Origin: Riptortus pedestris
Lineage: Eukaryota > Arthropoda > Insecta > Hemiptera > Alydidae
DNA: 64,000 nt
Assembly (NCBI GenBank): GCA_019009955.1
Contig: CM032232.1
Location: 55,397,001 to 55,461,000, forward strand
Direction: 5' to 3'
This document shows positions 36,567 to 49,945 of the stretch, one piece after another. Each line of letters opens with the position of its first letter. Positions within the stretch are counted from its first letter, which is position 1. Below the pieces are notes generated by a model. It saw only the letters and a program-made list of their open reading frames with translations. It was not told where the DNA came from and searched no databases. The translations under genes were made by a program, and so were the position numbers.

Positions 36567-36802
36567 GGGTTAGCGAGCTTTGGGCAGTTGTTGTGAGCCT
36601 GGTGTGTCTCTGGTGTCCCTGTATGTCGGCCCCAACTGGCATGCCCCTCTGGAAGGACCCCTGCGGGGGTACCAGCGCTCCTTCAGGGCCACACCACGAC
36701 ATGGAGCTGTCCTCGTCGCCGCCCGATGTAGAACTCCTAGAGAGCATAATCATCAGTGCCAAGACAGCCCTCAACGAAGCGAGGCAGTTCTCTGAAGCAT
36801 AT
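36567..36802 (+). CDS. Cytokine-like gene, coding exon 2 (signal segment, helix A)
   Basis: Runs from acceptor 'tttcttttccag' to donor 'gcatat|gtaagt', 236 bases encoding residues 16-94. Hydrophobic LWAVVVSLVCLW (20-31) followed by CPCMSA looks like the h- and c-regions of a signal peptide, with cleavage plausible around Ala37 or shortly after. A Pro/Gly/Ser-rich linker with Cys48 follows. Residues 69-94 (DVELLESIIISAKTALNEAR and onward to Tyr94) form a long amphipathic helix, taken as helix A. The exon is strongly GC-rich against AT-rich introns, a coding signature. It ends in phase 0. Confidence 0.8.
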
Positions 36803-37985
36803 GTAAGTATCTGAAATGTATAAAAAGATTTATTAGAGAGTCCGTCTTGGAGGAGCTGCGATTTTTCTAAGTTTCCTAAAATTCTAGGAGTTTCAAATCA
36901 TATTCCTTTCTCAGATCATAAGCCATCCCGAAATAGTACATGAATGTCTTCATAGAAAGTTTAAAAAACCAAATTAATTACGTTAAGATGTGTAAAGGAA
37001 ACCAGGTATTATGGTCCACTCTAGTTCCTAGCACGAAAAAATACCTATTAGCACTTTCGGAAAAATAAAATCTTTTAAAAAATGATAGATAAAGCCAAAT
37101 AAGATCCGCAAAAAAATTGATAAGTTTAAATAAAATTGCAATAATAGTTTTATTAATTAAAAATAAGAACCCAAGCTTCCGCCATTGAAATTATAATTCA
37201 TCGAAAAACACGATTACAGATACTATATGACATATTGTATAAATTCTTACATTGCACTTCCGCTTTGGAGAAGATTTGGAGGAAAGATAAAAACAGAAAA
37301 ATCATCCGGATCTCGTTAAGTATTTGCCTGATAAAAAAAAAAAATAGCAATAAAAATTGATAAATGACAATTTCGATAGAAGTCTTAATAATGGAGATAT
37401 TTTAAATTTTTACTCCACACCTATTGGGCCTATTCTGTCTGTTAACTGCTATACTTCAGAATAAATGTTTAAATAAGAACTTTGGTTTCAATTTCTCGAC
37501 ATTTCCTTCCCTTTAAAACCTCAATATTTTATGTTGTCCAACTTGTTTAAGATGACGTCCAATTCTTTAAAGTGGAAATTAGGGCCCCTGAAGGGCAATT
37601 TGGCCAAGAAACTTGAAAGATAAAATAAAAAATTTTTAAGGAGAAGAAGGATTTCATATATTTGCTCACATTCTCAACAAATTAGCAAGATAAAATTTGA
37701 AATATAAGGCTGAATATAATTTAAAAAAATAATTGTCTGGTGTTATTGTTAATTAACTTTAAAACAGACTATATTTTTTTTGTAGAGAATAGAGAACTTA
37801 CGAATCACAATATGAGTTAGCAAACAATTATTGTTTTTTTTTTGTTTTCTTTTTTGCAAATGAGCGTCACTTACAGCTCAGAACTTTGTATCTAATTGCG
37901 GTAAATGTAACGCGTTATGTAGGGGCCAGAGTTGGCGCAAATTTGTTGTGTAAACACGGATGCGTGCTAGTAGTAGTAGAGGAGA
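36803..37985. other. Intron 2, start
   Basis: Begins with the exon 2 donor. AT-rich, with nothing else recognised. Confidence 0.45.
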
Positions 37986-38205
37986 TAGTAAGAGTGTCGA
38001 AGATGAATGAGAGCTCACTGAACTAAGGGGCTGGTGTCTGCATGCTCTCCTCGTACAGACGAAGGTCCCTCTCTCTCTCACTCTCTCTAAATCTCTCTCT
38101 CACTCACTCAATCTCTCTCTCTCCCTCACTCCATGCCATATCTTCTTCCGGACCGTCAACGTCACTTTTAATACGTCACGGACTTCATTCTCTCTCTCTC
38201 TAAGG
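37986..38205 (+). repeat. CT-rich microsatellite block
   Basis: Interrupted (CT)n runs at about 38070-38125 and 38190-38200. The minus-strand Ser-rich frame upstream is a by-product. Confidence 0.6.
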
Positions 38206-38464
38206 CCAAGTGACTTGCGGAGTTCAAGGGTTATCTTTAGATCTCAGAATTACTATTTGTTCCGATTTAATACTTTTTTTTTTTTTTCCATTTTTAATAG
38301 AGAGCAAACTACTTTAAGGAATGAGCTATTTCAGTTTACGTCTACCCGTTATAAGACTGTAACTTCCTACAAATTTCGGTTTAGCCATAAGCAAATTCCA
38401 TATTTAAACGATTCTTGTGAAACTGTAAATCAATTGGCCGAAGTTGGAATAAGAAGATTAAAAA

Positions 38465-38735
38465 AGTACCCACGGCACTTACAAAGAGAATCGGATGTGA
38501 TTCATCAGGGAGATGTGTACCCAAGGCACTTACAAGCACAATCAGATCAGACTTATGCACTTAGACATGTATCCACAGCACTTACAAGGAGATTCTGATC
38601 CGATTCATCACGGAGATATGTAGAAACAGCACTTACAAGCAGAATCAGAACAGATTCACCACTTAGACATCTAGCCACAGCAATTCCAAGCCAAACCAGA
38701 TTAGACTCATGCACTTAGTCATGTACTAATTCATG
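38465..38735 (+). repeat. Diverged minisatellite, about 50-60-bp period
   Basis: 'ggcacttacaa' or 'agcacttacaa' recurs about five times, alternating with 'gattcatca.ggagatgtg' and 'gcacttagacatgta'. Units are clearly related but diverged. Confidence 0.65.
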
Positions 38736-38886
38736 TTTTACGTATCATCTGCCTCTGCTTTTTAATTACCATAACAATGGCGACCATTAATGCTCGCTTA
38801 GTCACTCATTGTGGTTCACCGTAGGTGCTCAGTCACAAATAGCATTCCCCAATACTCAGCCCTTAGTCTTTTAAACGTGGCTTAGG

Positions 38887-38942
<56 letters not shown>

Positions 38943-40979
38943 CATTTACGGTGATCGAAAAGTCATTCACCGCTGCTAACTGTTCATTCGACTTGTGTGT
39001 TTCTACTCTTTACGTATTTTTATTTTACTATGTCGCCTTTCATTTATTGTATTGTTTCAGTTTATTGCACTTGAAGTGCCATGCAAGGTCGTCTGGGAGT
39101 GTTTAATATATTTGCTAATATAGAGATCTGTAGGAGCGAAAAAACGTCTACGTTTCTCTCTCTAGACAGAGCTGAAACGGTTTTTGACTTTATTTACTTT
39201 TAAGATAACTGCGGAAACACTAGCTACAGACATATCTTCTAATCGAAGCCAGCTGATATCTTTAAAAAAATATGTTTTCTTTCCTAGTTTTCTCTTGGAG
39301 AAAAAAAAGTCCGTTTGTTGTGGGCCTCAAGAGGAAAATCTATATAAAACCATTTGACAACTTGTTAAAAAGTTAAAGTTTTGCCAATCTCGACCTGAAG
39401 TCAAATAATTAGTAAATTATTTCTTTATTTTTGGTCTCTAAATTCCAGTTTATTATTATTAACAAATGGTGAACCGTTCTATTGTTGTAAATTTCGGAAT
39501 GTTGACGTTCTTGCATACTAGTACTTTCCCCTTCCTGGAGTGACTCCCAAAACGGAACGGTTTTAAGTTCTCACATCAAATAAACTAACAGATTGTTTTA
39601 GAATATCGTTTTGTCCAAATTTGAAAACAACTTTCGTCTTCTAAAGCCATTTGGGGCAAACGCAAGTCCTGGCAGGTCCCCGCTTCCACGGAAACTCATT
39701 GTGACCGCAAAAGCCTCTGGACCAAAAGCCAAATATCGTCCACAGCCTGTCCAAACATTTGCCGCGCATCCCAACTACTGAAGATGGCAAATTCCCTAAC
39801 CGAAACTAAAACTCTTATTCTCTCTAGAACGGCTTTTCCCCATTGAAACGTCAATCAGGCTAAAGAGATTGAAATGGTTCCTGGGGATGCCCTCAATCAG
39901 GGCCGTATATCACCCTGACTACCTCCTTGGGGTTTGTTCACCCTAGTCCCCAAATCCCTCACTCACTAAGCCAATATATTTGCCAGTGTTTGATGGCATC
40001 GAGTTCATTATCCGGACTCAAGTCCTCTATTGACACCAGACTAATCCTATTGGGGCGTGTCACAAACGTCACTAATGTTTGTGGCGGGATCACAAATGCA
40101 AATGGGACCAGAGACAGGCCGTACAACGTTAATTCCCGATTTAAGTTTAAGAGAAATAACTTTCTTGAACGCCAGTAACAAGCAACAACTTTTGGTTTAA
40201 ATCCACAAAAATGCTGATCAACACCTAGGAAAAGATGTTGAGGAAAGTGTGTGCAGAAGTTCCACTGAAGCGCCGCTAAAGCTACAGAAAGTTAATTATA
40301 AAAATTATAATTTCAAAATAAATTATACCTTTTACATAGAATAACTTTACATTATAATAGTAATGTCATCGCCTTTTTCTACGAAGTTAATGATTTAATT
40401 GTGTCCGTTTCAAATAATGTCTTGTCCAGTTTCCCTAGAGCAATAAATAATTTTGAGAGGTTTGGGACAAACTTAAGAAAAGTTGTTTGTACAAAACAAA
40501 TGACATGGCCTGTAGTAAAAGTGTCAACCTCTCATCAAATTGTCTGCGTCGGCTATCGGTCGAGATCAAAGACTTGTCAGTTGTGCATTTAAAAGTTTCG
40601 GCCGTTTAACCACTCGGCTTCAGATTCGCCACGCTTACTCCACTGTGCCAGCGACAAAGCTGTATCAAACAACAAACATTCCATAAGTCAAGAGAGAGAG
40701 AGAGAGAGTGCGACACAACGGTAATTGGGCAAAGCCCCAACTAGAGGGTTCAGTGTTGTATATCATGTCGACAAGAAAGTGGCTCTGTTATTGTAGTTAT
40801 GTTGTAAATCTTGTGGCCGACATTTGGGCTTCAGGTAGGAACCTCCTGTCATGTCCCTCAGCCGCCGGAACTGACAACTTCGGTCACCAACCCCTTGTAG
40901 GGAAATCACCTCCATAATAATAATAATAGCAATAAATCTTTTCTTATTTCCTTCTTCCTTGACATTATTGTTAATATCG
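38736..40979. other. Intron 2, mixed sequence
   Basis: (TA)n at about 38889-38939 and a (GA)n run at about 40690-40707. Blocks at 39630-40160 and 40700-40915 are less AT-rich but carry no recognisable coding or RNA feature. Confidence 0.4.
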
Positions 40980-41430
40980 GATCTCTAATCTGAGTAAAAA
41001 TATAATCCTTTCTATTGATCACTTCACATCATTAACTGTCTTAATATTAATTTCTAAGCTGAGTAACAATATTAATCTTGTTAATATTTAAGCTCAGAAA
41101 CGCTAATATTATAACTGTTAATAAACAATAATATTAATATTTGAACTCAGAAACAATTGTATTCTTAGCACCAATTTTTAAGCTGAGGAACGACAATATT
41201 CTTACGACTTATATCTAAGCTCAGGAATAACATTGCGACAATTAATCACTTTAGGGACATTAGTAATCTTAATATTAATCTCTAAGCTGAAAAATAATAT
41301 TCTATTAGTCATTTAAGGTACAATTGCATCTTAAATATTAAACTCAAACAGAACAATAAAATTTTAAATAGTATAATCTCAAATGTCAGGAACAGTAATA
41401 TATTAACTAGTTATCTATAAGCCCAATAAC
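40980..41430 (+). repeat. Degenerate tandem repeat, about 35-65-bp spacing
   Basis: A 'taagct(g/c)ag.aac' motif followed by 'aatatt' recurs at about 40988, 41055, 41090, 41145, 41178, 41217 and 41284. Confidence 0.5.
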
Positions 41431-42955
41431 ATTAATATGAAGAAATAATCCAATTACTTTGAATCATTTAGCAAAGACTGTATTAACTCTCTTAAACAAA
41501 GTAGTGTGGACTTGTTTTATGTCACATGGTCATCAAAATGCGAAACTGCAAACATGACTAATAAAATAACAAAATTAAACCAGTAAAATCGGTCGTTCTC
41601 TTATCAATGCATAACATTTTTGTCTGTTATATGCATTAAGAGATTGTTTTATACAAAAAAAAAATGTAAATATCCAGACTGAGATAAGATTTCAGAGTTG
41701 TGTTGGTGAAGTCTTTGACAATTATCCCGTGAATCTACTTCGTTCTATTATTTATTTACTGAGTTTTGCCCACCATTAATCTGAAATAAATCAAAATGCT
41801 CTCTTCCACAGATACTACTTTGACTGTGAGAGGAATCATTGCACATTCTCTGACATTCCTGATTAATACCGTACAGGAATGAGTATATTATTCAGTTAGA
41901 ACATAATTAATCAACATTCAAGAACTAATATTCATTAATGTCGAACAGGAGTGTCTAAAACGAGAAACAAAGTAACAATATTTCTGATTGGTGGACATTT
42001 TTCTGAGCCGTCTCGGGAAGAGGCGCTCATTAAAATGGTGAGCACAACTGCTAGGCTCGTGGCAGGCATGAGGTGCTTCCTCTCTGTGGATTTTTCAGGC
42101 ATTCTACACGCCATAGTGAATTTTTATAGATAAGCCAGGAAACGGGAATATTCATAGTTGTATTGTTACTTTTTTGAGCATTTCGTAAATATTTATTGGC
42201 ACATTAATTCTAATTTATTATTATTCCTATCCTATAACTTGTATGATTATTGTTTTATTACTTGGAATACATGAATCTCATTGTGAATGGTAGTTAACTT
42301 AGGTTAGTTGGTATAGGTTAATTACAAAGCTTCTTTTCCAATCATTTTCCTTATTGGAAAATACCAAACAACATTTTTAATAATCTTCTGCAGTTATTTT
42401 TATTTTCAGCAAAGCAGTTATAGGCCTATTCCCTCTTAATCTTTCATTTGATAATTAAATACTAAGCGGAAAATAACTCTTAAATTATAGTTCAATCAGT
42501 TATTAATAAAAACGTACTAAAATAATGGAGTCTTTAGCACTGAATATGGAGGGAAAATGGGGAAAAAACAGAAAGGGATTTTCGATTTCAGTCTGCTGAA
42601 ATGATATAAAGGTTATTTGAAATGTTAAACGCAGATCGGATAAGGTCATTTTATGTAACAACGTTTTTCCCCTATTATACTTTGAAACTGCACTGGAATT
42701 GTATTAAAGCATCTCTGGCTGAAGACTTAGTTATGTATAAATACAACCGTAAGTTAGGAAGGAAATATAAAAAGGCCTAATGCGTTACTCTGTGAGACGC
42801 CACACCGATACAGAAATATTCTGTCTTAACTAAGCAGCTCTCATCTTGTTGAACACACTACGCATCTAGCAGCGTCAATACGCAGTTATTTCTGTAATAA
42901 GAAACCTATTTAAGCAAGATTTGAAATTTAAGCAGTACGCAAGATTTTAGACGCT
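41431..42955. other. Unassigned intronic sequence
   Basis: AT-rich. Nothing recognised. Confidence 0.4.
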
Positions 42956-42959
42956 CGAA

Positions 42960-43596
42960 ATGGAATTTGCATTAGTAAAGTCGGGGGTTTACAGAAGGAT
43001 TAAAACTAAAAATGTACAAATATCTGGGTTAATATTCGTCATAAAGAAAACGATTGCATAAAAGTAAATTCTTCAACATTTTTTGATACGATTTTTGATA
43101 TGAAGACAAGTTTATACCATCATTTCCACTGGTCCGATGAACACTATACGTTGCATTTCAAGCTTGAAATTAGAAAACTTCGAAATAAATTGGTTTAATG
43201 GTTAAGTGGGGTACAATTAAAGATGAAATCTAATAAATCGTATATTTCGGTTAATATTGTATCTAACGGGAAAATGGTTTGGACAACAACCGCAAGAAAT
43301 TAAATTTGCAGTAAGATTGTTTATTATTCGACTCATAATAGCGGAGATATGATGAATTTTGGCATTTCTTCCTGTAGGTTTGAGTTCAGGCGTTAACGAA
43401 CTTCATTTATATTTTTACTAAAATGCTTTAATATCAAGGAGCTTGATGATCAGATTGATGCTGTAACAGAGCATATTTATAATGACCGGACCTCATTTTC
43501 GTTATCTTCCTACGTAGGATCGATGGATATTCAACGACATTTTTGGCCACGAGTACAACCTCGATAGCAGATTTCATTAACGTGGAAATCCGCTAA
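42960..43596 (+). repeat. HINE-like element, diverged
   Basis: 'gggggtttacagaaggatta', 'atatctgggttaatattcg', 'ggacctcattttcgttatct' and the terminal 'agcagatttcattaacgtgg' with 'aaatccgctaaaag' keep family order. There is no TA tract. Confidence 0.6.
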
Positions 43597-43815
43597 AAGA
43601 ATGAGAGAGAGGCTGCGAGAGAATGAGAGGAGGAGAGGCGGTGGCGAGAGAGAGGAAGAATAACTGATATCCGGCTGTGTTTCCTGTCTGTCCCGTGTCC
43701 GGCCTCAAGGCATCGCCCAAAACTACACATGTACACGGCTTTCTTTAATTGCTCCCCCCCCCTCCCCCCTCATTCGCACTCTTTCGGCCTTGAGCAACAC
43801 CCGCCTCAAGTCTCA
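43597..43815. other. GC-rich GA/CT block between two HINE-like elements
   Basis: About 220 bp of purine-rich sequence ('gagaggaggagaggcggtgg') followed by C-runs. It is much more GC-rich than its surroundings and flanked by oppositely oriented HINE-like 3' ends. Confidence 0.5.
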
Positions 43816-43817
43816 GC

Positions 43818-44385
43818 TGATTTTCTTTTTGGGGAAATATGCTATTGAGGTTGTGAACAATGTGTTCAAAAGACCAATGAACCTGAAAAGTCCAAGATGA
43901 CGAAAATCAGGCCCGCCCTAATTCATATAAGTACATATTTTACCTATTAAGCGGTAGTAATTTTTGTTTGTTCATTATCAAACAATATTTAAACGACTGA
44001 TGTAAAGAGAAAGATCATATTCGTTAACGGCAAAAACCTCATTAGGAATACTTCCTAATCATGGGAGAAAAAGTTATATTATTGGCCATACATTACATTA
44101 ACCAATATTTTATAAAAGTTAATTTCCTATAACTGTTGTTCTATAGATTTTTTTTTCTAAATCTCATATTAACCCAGATATTTGCAATATTTCGGTACTC
44201 AGTGAGCCCCTACTACATTTTTATTTATGTGAAGAAATTGACATTTCATGCCCAGCTGAAATTTGAAGTCCTTGTATGAGTTTCGAGAAGTTTGAAGTCT
44301 TCTTTATAGTGGTTAATGTGGAAAGTGAAGAATGAGGATTGGATTGTTCAGGTAGCGTTATTATTGCTGGAAATCTGCTTAGAAA
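43818..44385 (-). repeat. HINE-like element, diverged
   Basis: Begins 'cagctgattttctttttggg' and 'gctattgaggttgtgaac', continues through 'catattaacccagatatttg', and ends 'ggaaatctgcttagaaaac'. Confidence 0.55.
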
Positions 44386-46839
44386 ACGTATCCTAGACTG
44401 ATTTTATACTCTTACTGGGAAACATAGACCAATTCCTGTTTTTTTTTTTTTTTTTAAATCAACAAACTTCATCCTGAAAGATACGAATTTTGAACTTGCA
44501 GGACGTACGTATTTGAAAATGTCAGAGACTTCTGACAAGAACTTACTTTTGAGGCTGAAATTGACGAAATAGCTCTTCCACCAAATATCCTCTCTGACAG
44601 TCCGTCATTTCCACAAACAAAATAGTTTTTTCATACAACCGAATAATTGTCATAAACGCTTTAATCTTATTATAAATCATTCCACAACTTAATCCTTTAA
44701 AACGTTCATTCAGACTGACTAACCCCGTCGAATGGTTAATCCAGTAAGTGCCCATTAAAACCCAAATTCGTCTTCATTTGGCCAAATCAACAATTTACTC
44801 CATTATTGCCGGATTAGGCCAGTTTTTCAGGTCATTGGTCGTTGCCGGAGTCGTTAGTGAGATCGGCGTGGATTTTTCTGGATCTTGCTAAATACATAAA
44901 ACGATTTTTCTTTTTACATAAATTTAACGTTAATCCTTAAACGTCTGCGATAAGCAGTATGTTTGTGTTATCATTCGAATTTTGGTGATTCGGAATCGAA
45001 TATATTATATGCAATATTATTGTATTTAATTTCTAAATCTCAAAAACCTGACTTGTAGATCGGCTCGAATTTAATTGAAATTCGATGGCTATTTTCACAC
45101 TTTAGTCACAAATAAACGTAAAATTGGAAATTTCCTTCGTGTGACTGATTTTCCTTGAGAACTATCAGTTTCGGCGTTGGCCTCAATATTCAAGCCTTTT
45201 AACGAGCTAGTCACAGACATTCAAAAATTGGCTATTTTTCAATTATAAATTGGTTTACGACTTGCTTCACTTCGGGATTTATTGGTCTCGTAATTATTCG
45301 CCGTTGAGAGAACAATGGATTCTTGTTTCTTATGGAATTATGACTGATTTGGGCAAGGTCCAGATTTTCAACGATTTTTTGGAGTTGCTTTTGAGCATAA
45401 TTCCTTTGTACTACTGTCACAATTTACCCCAAATTTTGCACCACCTAAGCTACCAAATTTTTATGATTCGCATGGTCTCATTCTTGTGATCTGCCCTTGG
45501 GGGAACGTTTGACTCCTTCAGATTGCTTCTGCTTGTGACTCCATTGGTTGAAAATAGTCGTGACTGTAGTTAACGACCGATAGACAGAGGCGTCGGATTA
45601 CGAGGAAGGCGAGAGCAATAAGCAACTGTACAAACTTGAGCAATAGCTCAACAGGTGCGGCAGAATTCTTTGTCCACTTTTTATCCGACCTCATCCAACA
45701 ACGGCTCAATAAAACACCATAATTACGACAAACAGGTCTTCTTTTTAATTTCACGATTGTTTTAATAAACAGATGATGTAATTAACGATTTAAAGTATGA
45801 ATAATGAGACTTTAAATTGCTCTGATATTGCAATCAACATTTTCATAATTTATGTTGCTCTTTGTTGTAACACAACGCCAAAAAACATTAAATGCATGTT
45901 TTTAATTTCAAATGAAATCATTTAAAGACATGATTATTTGTTTGAAAAATCCAGCTTTGGACACCACATGACTGCCTTGTCATTAATTATTTCATTAGTA
46001 AGTGATATATGATGTCTTCGTTCAAATGCATCAGAACAAAAAAATGTCTTGTGCAAATATTTTCGTACTCATTTAAACCCCTCTTTCTTCTGTCAATTAC
46101 AGTAAAAAATTGTAGGAACACAACTAGATTTTACAATAGTATGGAAACTAAAATTGCATAAACTTCTCAGGTTAGTAGTTATTTCAGAAATACGTGCAGT
46201 CGTCATGGAGAAATTATTAACATTGGGTTCAGGTCAGGGAGGGTCTTAAACCCATTCAATGGCAAATTCCATACAATTCTGAAAACCGAAATTTTACTCG
46301 GTGAAGGTAGCAACGCAAGAATCATTTACTCCAACGAATTATTTTCTTTTCAAATTAATTAATTGTACCATTGATTGACATTAATTGAGCTAGGGATTGA
46401 CACAGTTAGTCCCCACGCGGATGTAGACCAAACAGGCGGGCCTGATTCACCACAAAGAAATCCGCATTTGAAAGGAATTTGCAAACTCGTAAACACGTCC
46501 CGTTAAAATGTTCCTCTATAGAAGTTCATTAGCCTGTATTGGTCGAAATTGTGCAATTTTTGACACTACTCGATTTGCCGATTTAATGTACATTATTGGA
46601 TAGTAAATAGCTGTGGTATAAAAACGTTTCCTATTTGACTTAGAATTGTAGTATGCATGGAATTTTGTTATGGATAATTATAGATTACCAATTAAATTTT
46701 TTGCATGGATAAATGGTTCTTTATGTTAAAAAACTAAGCGCCGAAGTGGAAAAAAAAATATTACTTCTGGAAACAATTATGTCTATAGTTTTTTCAATTT
46801 TTTAATTTAATTTGAGGTTAGTTAGGTGTTCTGAGGTGA
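44386..46839. other. Unassigned intronic sequence
   Basis: Several 60-80-codon frames on both strands (44543-44755, 45232-45489, 45518-45754), none with a recognisable family, splice sites or composition shift. Treated as chance. Confidence 0.35.
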
Positions 46840-47010
46840 TGGTTTTAATGAATTTGATAAACCTAGAATCTTAGTGAAAAAATCATTTTTATTTAGTAAT
46901 AAACTAACTAGACAAAATACTTGTCCCATCCTTCTTAGAAAATTTAAGAAAACGTTAGTAACTTGCAGATAACCTGTCCACTGATCAGTAGCATAAAGTG
47001 GGTTTTGATT
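46840..47010 (+). repeat. SINE, diverged
   Basis: 'ttgcagataacctgtccac' and 'cagtagcataaagtggg' match the SINE body and tail. The head is eroded. Confidence 0.45.
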
Positions 47011-47382
47011 TCATTTATTTTAGTTATTACTGCAGCCTGCGGATTTATTAATTATTTATTTGCTAGACCTTGGCATATACCATACTTCACTCTTCTTAAA
47101 GACTGAAAAGAAAAGAAAACAGATAACAAATTAGGATCAACAAAACTAAAAACAAAATACAAGAATGAAACACGCAACAAAAACGCTACTTAGTTACTTA
47201 TGAAATTTTGATAAAAATCATAAAATACATAATTAAATATTCTAAAACCGCTCTATATAGTCTTTATGTAAGCTAAAATATTGATATTATGTAGGACGCC
47301 CTCAGTAAGTAGGTCGTTCGTCATATGGTATATTTAAGAATTAAATAAATGTTTATGTTTATGAGTATACAACTACTAAGAC

Positions 47383-47396
47383 GCACACACACACAC

Positions 47397-47453
<57 letters not shown>

Positions 47454-47455
47454 GG
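47383..47455. repeat. (CA)n(TA)n microsatellite
   Basis: (CA)n to about 47399, then (TA)n to about 47442 with a short imperfect extension. Confidence 0.9.
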
Positions 47456-48739
47456 TTATGAGAGTCTATGCGGGGGCAGCCATGAGCTACTGACTAATAC
47501 GCTGCTGACACAGTAACTGATTCACATCCTTTTCTGTTTGGGCAATGCTCTCAGCCGCTAGTGCAAAATATTTGTTCGTCGATTATGTTTGTACTTTATG
47601 TCTCAATGTTTGTTCAGTTTTATCCTCGTTGATAAACCTAAAGTAAAGTGTCTCCCTTTAAATTATCTTGTTCCGACTCGTTCATTTTCAATGCCTAATA
47701 TAATTTTAACTCTTAATGTTTCCTTACCAGATATTCTTTATTGACTATATAATAGTAATGAGTTATAGTTACTCTTTTAATTTGGTTTCTTCAATCAGCT
47801 AGAGAATGAATATACCCTTAATTGACAAAACCCAAAGTTTCAAAATAATTTGTCGGCTAATTTAGTATCTAATTTATGGAAATGCATTTGGCCGAGATAG
47901 CTGTTTTCTTTGTTGAATATATACTTGTGCAATGATTTGACTTTCTACCTCTTACTTGAGAACATTTTGCAGGAGCAATGTTGAAAAATAGCGGAATTTT
48001 AATGAGCAAAGTGTATAGCTCCCAAGAAATTAAAATAATTTAAAAATACAGTCCATTTTGGATCTAAGGAATAGGTAGGTCAGTAATAAATATTAGAGTA
48101 CCCGTTACACAATTTACAGGACTTAAAGTTTTCTTTCTGCTTATTCGTCCTTTACTTTATTTCTTTCTATATTAGCCAGAACTTAGTAATTGTCCTTTTT
48201 TCCTAGCTATAGATATTGTTCTATATTTCTTGGTATTAATGTGTTTCTTACGATTAATCTGGCATGCGTGAAACTTAGGAAAATAAATTAAATAAAACAT
48301 TAAAAACACTAAAAAATATTTAAATACATACAAAATTAAATAAATATAAATGACGTAAACTAAACAAATTTAAAAACACCGAATAATAACTTAGTACAAA
48401 ATTAAAAATGTACTTTAAAATTTCTGGGTTTATCATAATTTACTCCGAAGTTTAAGATCAAACAGGAACGTTATTATGTTCTGCTTACATATATTCTATA
48501 TTTACCACCAGTCTTCTATGGGTCCATTATATCGTAATATATATAAAAAATGGTTATCAGAATTGGTTTTTATTGTTTTCCATAATACTACGTTTTAATT
48601 CAAGGAACAACAATTAATCTCTGTTAGAGTTCGATTGTATTTAGGAAGGAAATATCTAAGATTAATCATAATATCACCAATAAGGGTCGTGGATAAATAT
48701 TCATAAGCTACATATGCTTAGGTTGTATTTTTGGGATTG
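47456..48739. other. Unassigned AT-rich intronic sequence
   Basis: Nothing recognised. Confidence 0.4.
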
Positions 48740-49090
48740 AATAAGTCATGCTTGCCAAAACGTTTTACTTCTTAGTACGAAATAAAGGAAATATTGTAAT
48801 CGCAAACAATTTAGGTTTTCATAACTTAACGGAATTGTCCGTTTTCATCCACCACCCCCTAATCCATATGGACTTGTTTCGGCTTGGCTGTATGTCCCTC
48901 AACTCAAAAATCAGGTTGTCTTGGAAGTTGAGTTTTCACATTTGAGATTGTTGTAACGTCTAGTTGAGCACGTCTCTTTTTGGTCGAAATCTACTTAGGG
49001 TGAGAGTAGTGAGTAACGTCTATTATGCTCTATGATATTTTTCGATCAAATGCATTGGATCGGAAATCGTGTATCTTCTTTAAATGATGA
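48740..49090 (+). repeat. Family R3 dispersed repeat
   Basis: Best copy of the family: 'acttcttagtacgaaataaa', 'ggaattgtccgttttcatcc', 'gtccctcaactcaaaaatca', 'ttgttgtaacgtctagttga' and 'gatcaaatgcattggatcgg'. Confidence 0.55.
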
Positions 49091-49189
49091 TTATTTTTCA
49101 GGAAGTACACCTAAAATGTTCGGTTATTCAATTCCATAGGAGTAGAAGGAAGTCATGAGATGCCTACATCAGTTTTTCTATTTTGAAGT

Positions 49190-49945
49190 CCTAGAGCGTC
49201 TCTTTGGAAAGTCCCTTTCGCATTGGGGCAACGGTACTGGGCGGATATAAATAATAAAGCGGAGGTGTTCTACTGGACGGCGTAGTACGTGACTGGCGGC
49301 CGATAGGAAGGCAGACCATTGCTGGGCGTCGAGCAGTCTGGAAGGCTGCATGGATCAGCAGATCCCACACACTCGCTATCTCCATACACAATCATTATCA
49401 ACAACTGTCAACAAGCTTGGCTCATGTGTGTTCTCACAGTGTCACCTTACTGTCACCAGAGTCACTTCCGCCCCAGCTGGCGACCCATTCAGCTAGTATC
49501 CGAACCGCGTCACTCCTCAAGTATGTGCCACGATCCCGACTGACGCAACCATCGGACTCTTCAGAGCTTCGTGATCGTTTGGCATTTGCATAGTTGGGCT
49601 GAAATGGAAATGGATTCGGCACTTCTAGACGATGCGCTGTATACCTTCAGGGCTTCTAAGTCATCTTTCGGACCAACACCAAATATGAACAACTCTCACG
49701 AGCATCTCATGGCGCAACCTGAGAACGCTTCAACAATGACCAACACTAGCGTACTTGGGCCGAAATGGATTCGGCACTTCTGGACGGAATGAAGGTGTGC
49801 TGTAAAACTTCAGGGTTTCTAGGTCATTCTTCGCCCAATCCAAAATATCAATGATTCTGACAAACATTTCAACGTGCAATCCGAGAACGCTTCGACAGCA
49901 TTTAACGCTAGCGTGCTTAGGCCGAAATGAGTTGTGTACAACAAG
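49190..49945. repeat. GC-richer block with about 165-bp tandem duplication
   Basis: The phrases 'gaaatggattcggcacttct', 'accttcagggcttctaagtc' and 'cgagaacgcttcgacagcat' recur in related form at about 49600-49760 and 49757-49925. No coding potential with splice context was seen. Origin unknown. Confidence 0.5.

Noticed and set aside
36481..36774. 97-residue minus-strand frame over exon 2
   Set aside because: Shadow of the GC-rich coding exon. The + strand frame has splice sites, phase match and helix pattern.
44543..45754. Cluster of 60-80-codon frames on both strands
   Set aside because: Considered as retroelement debris, but no reverse transcriptase, integrase or gag motif could be identified.
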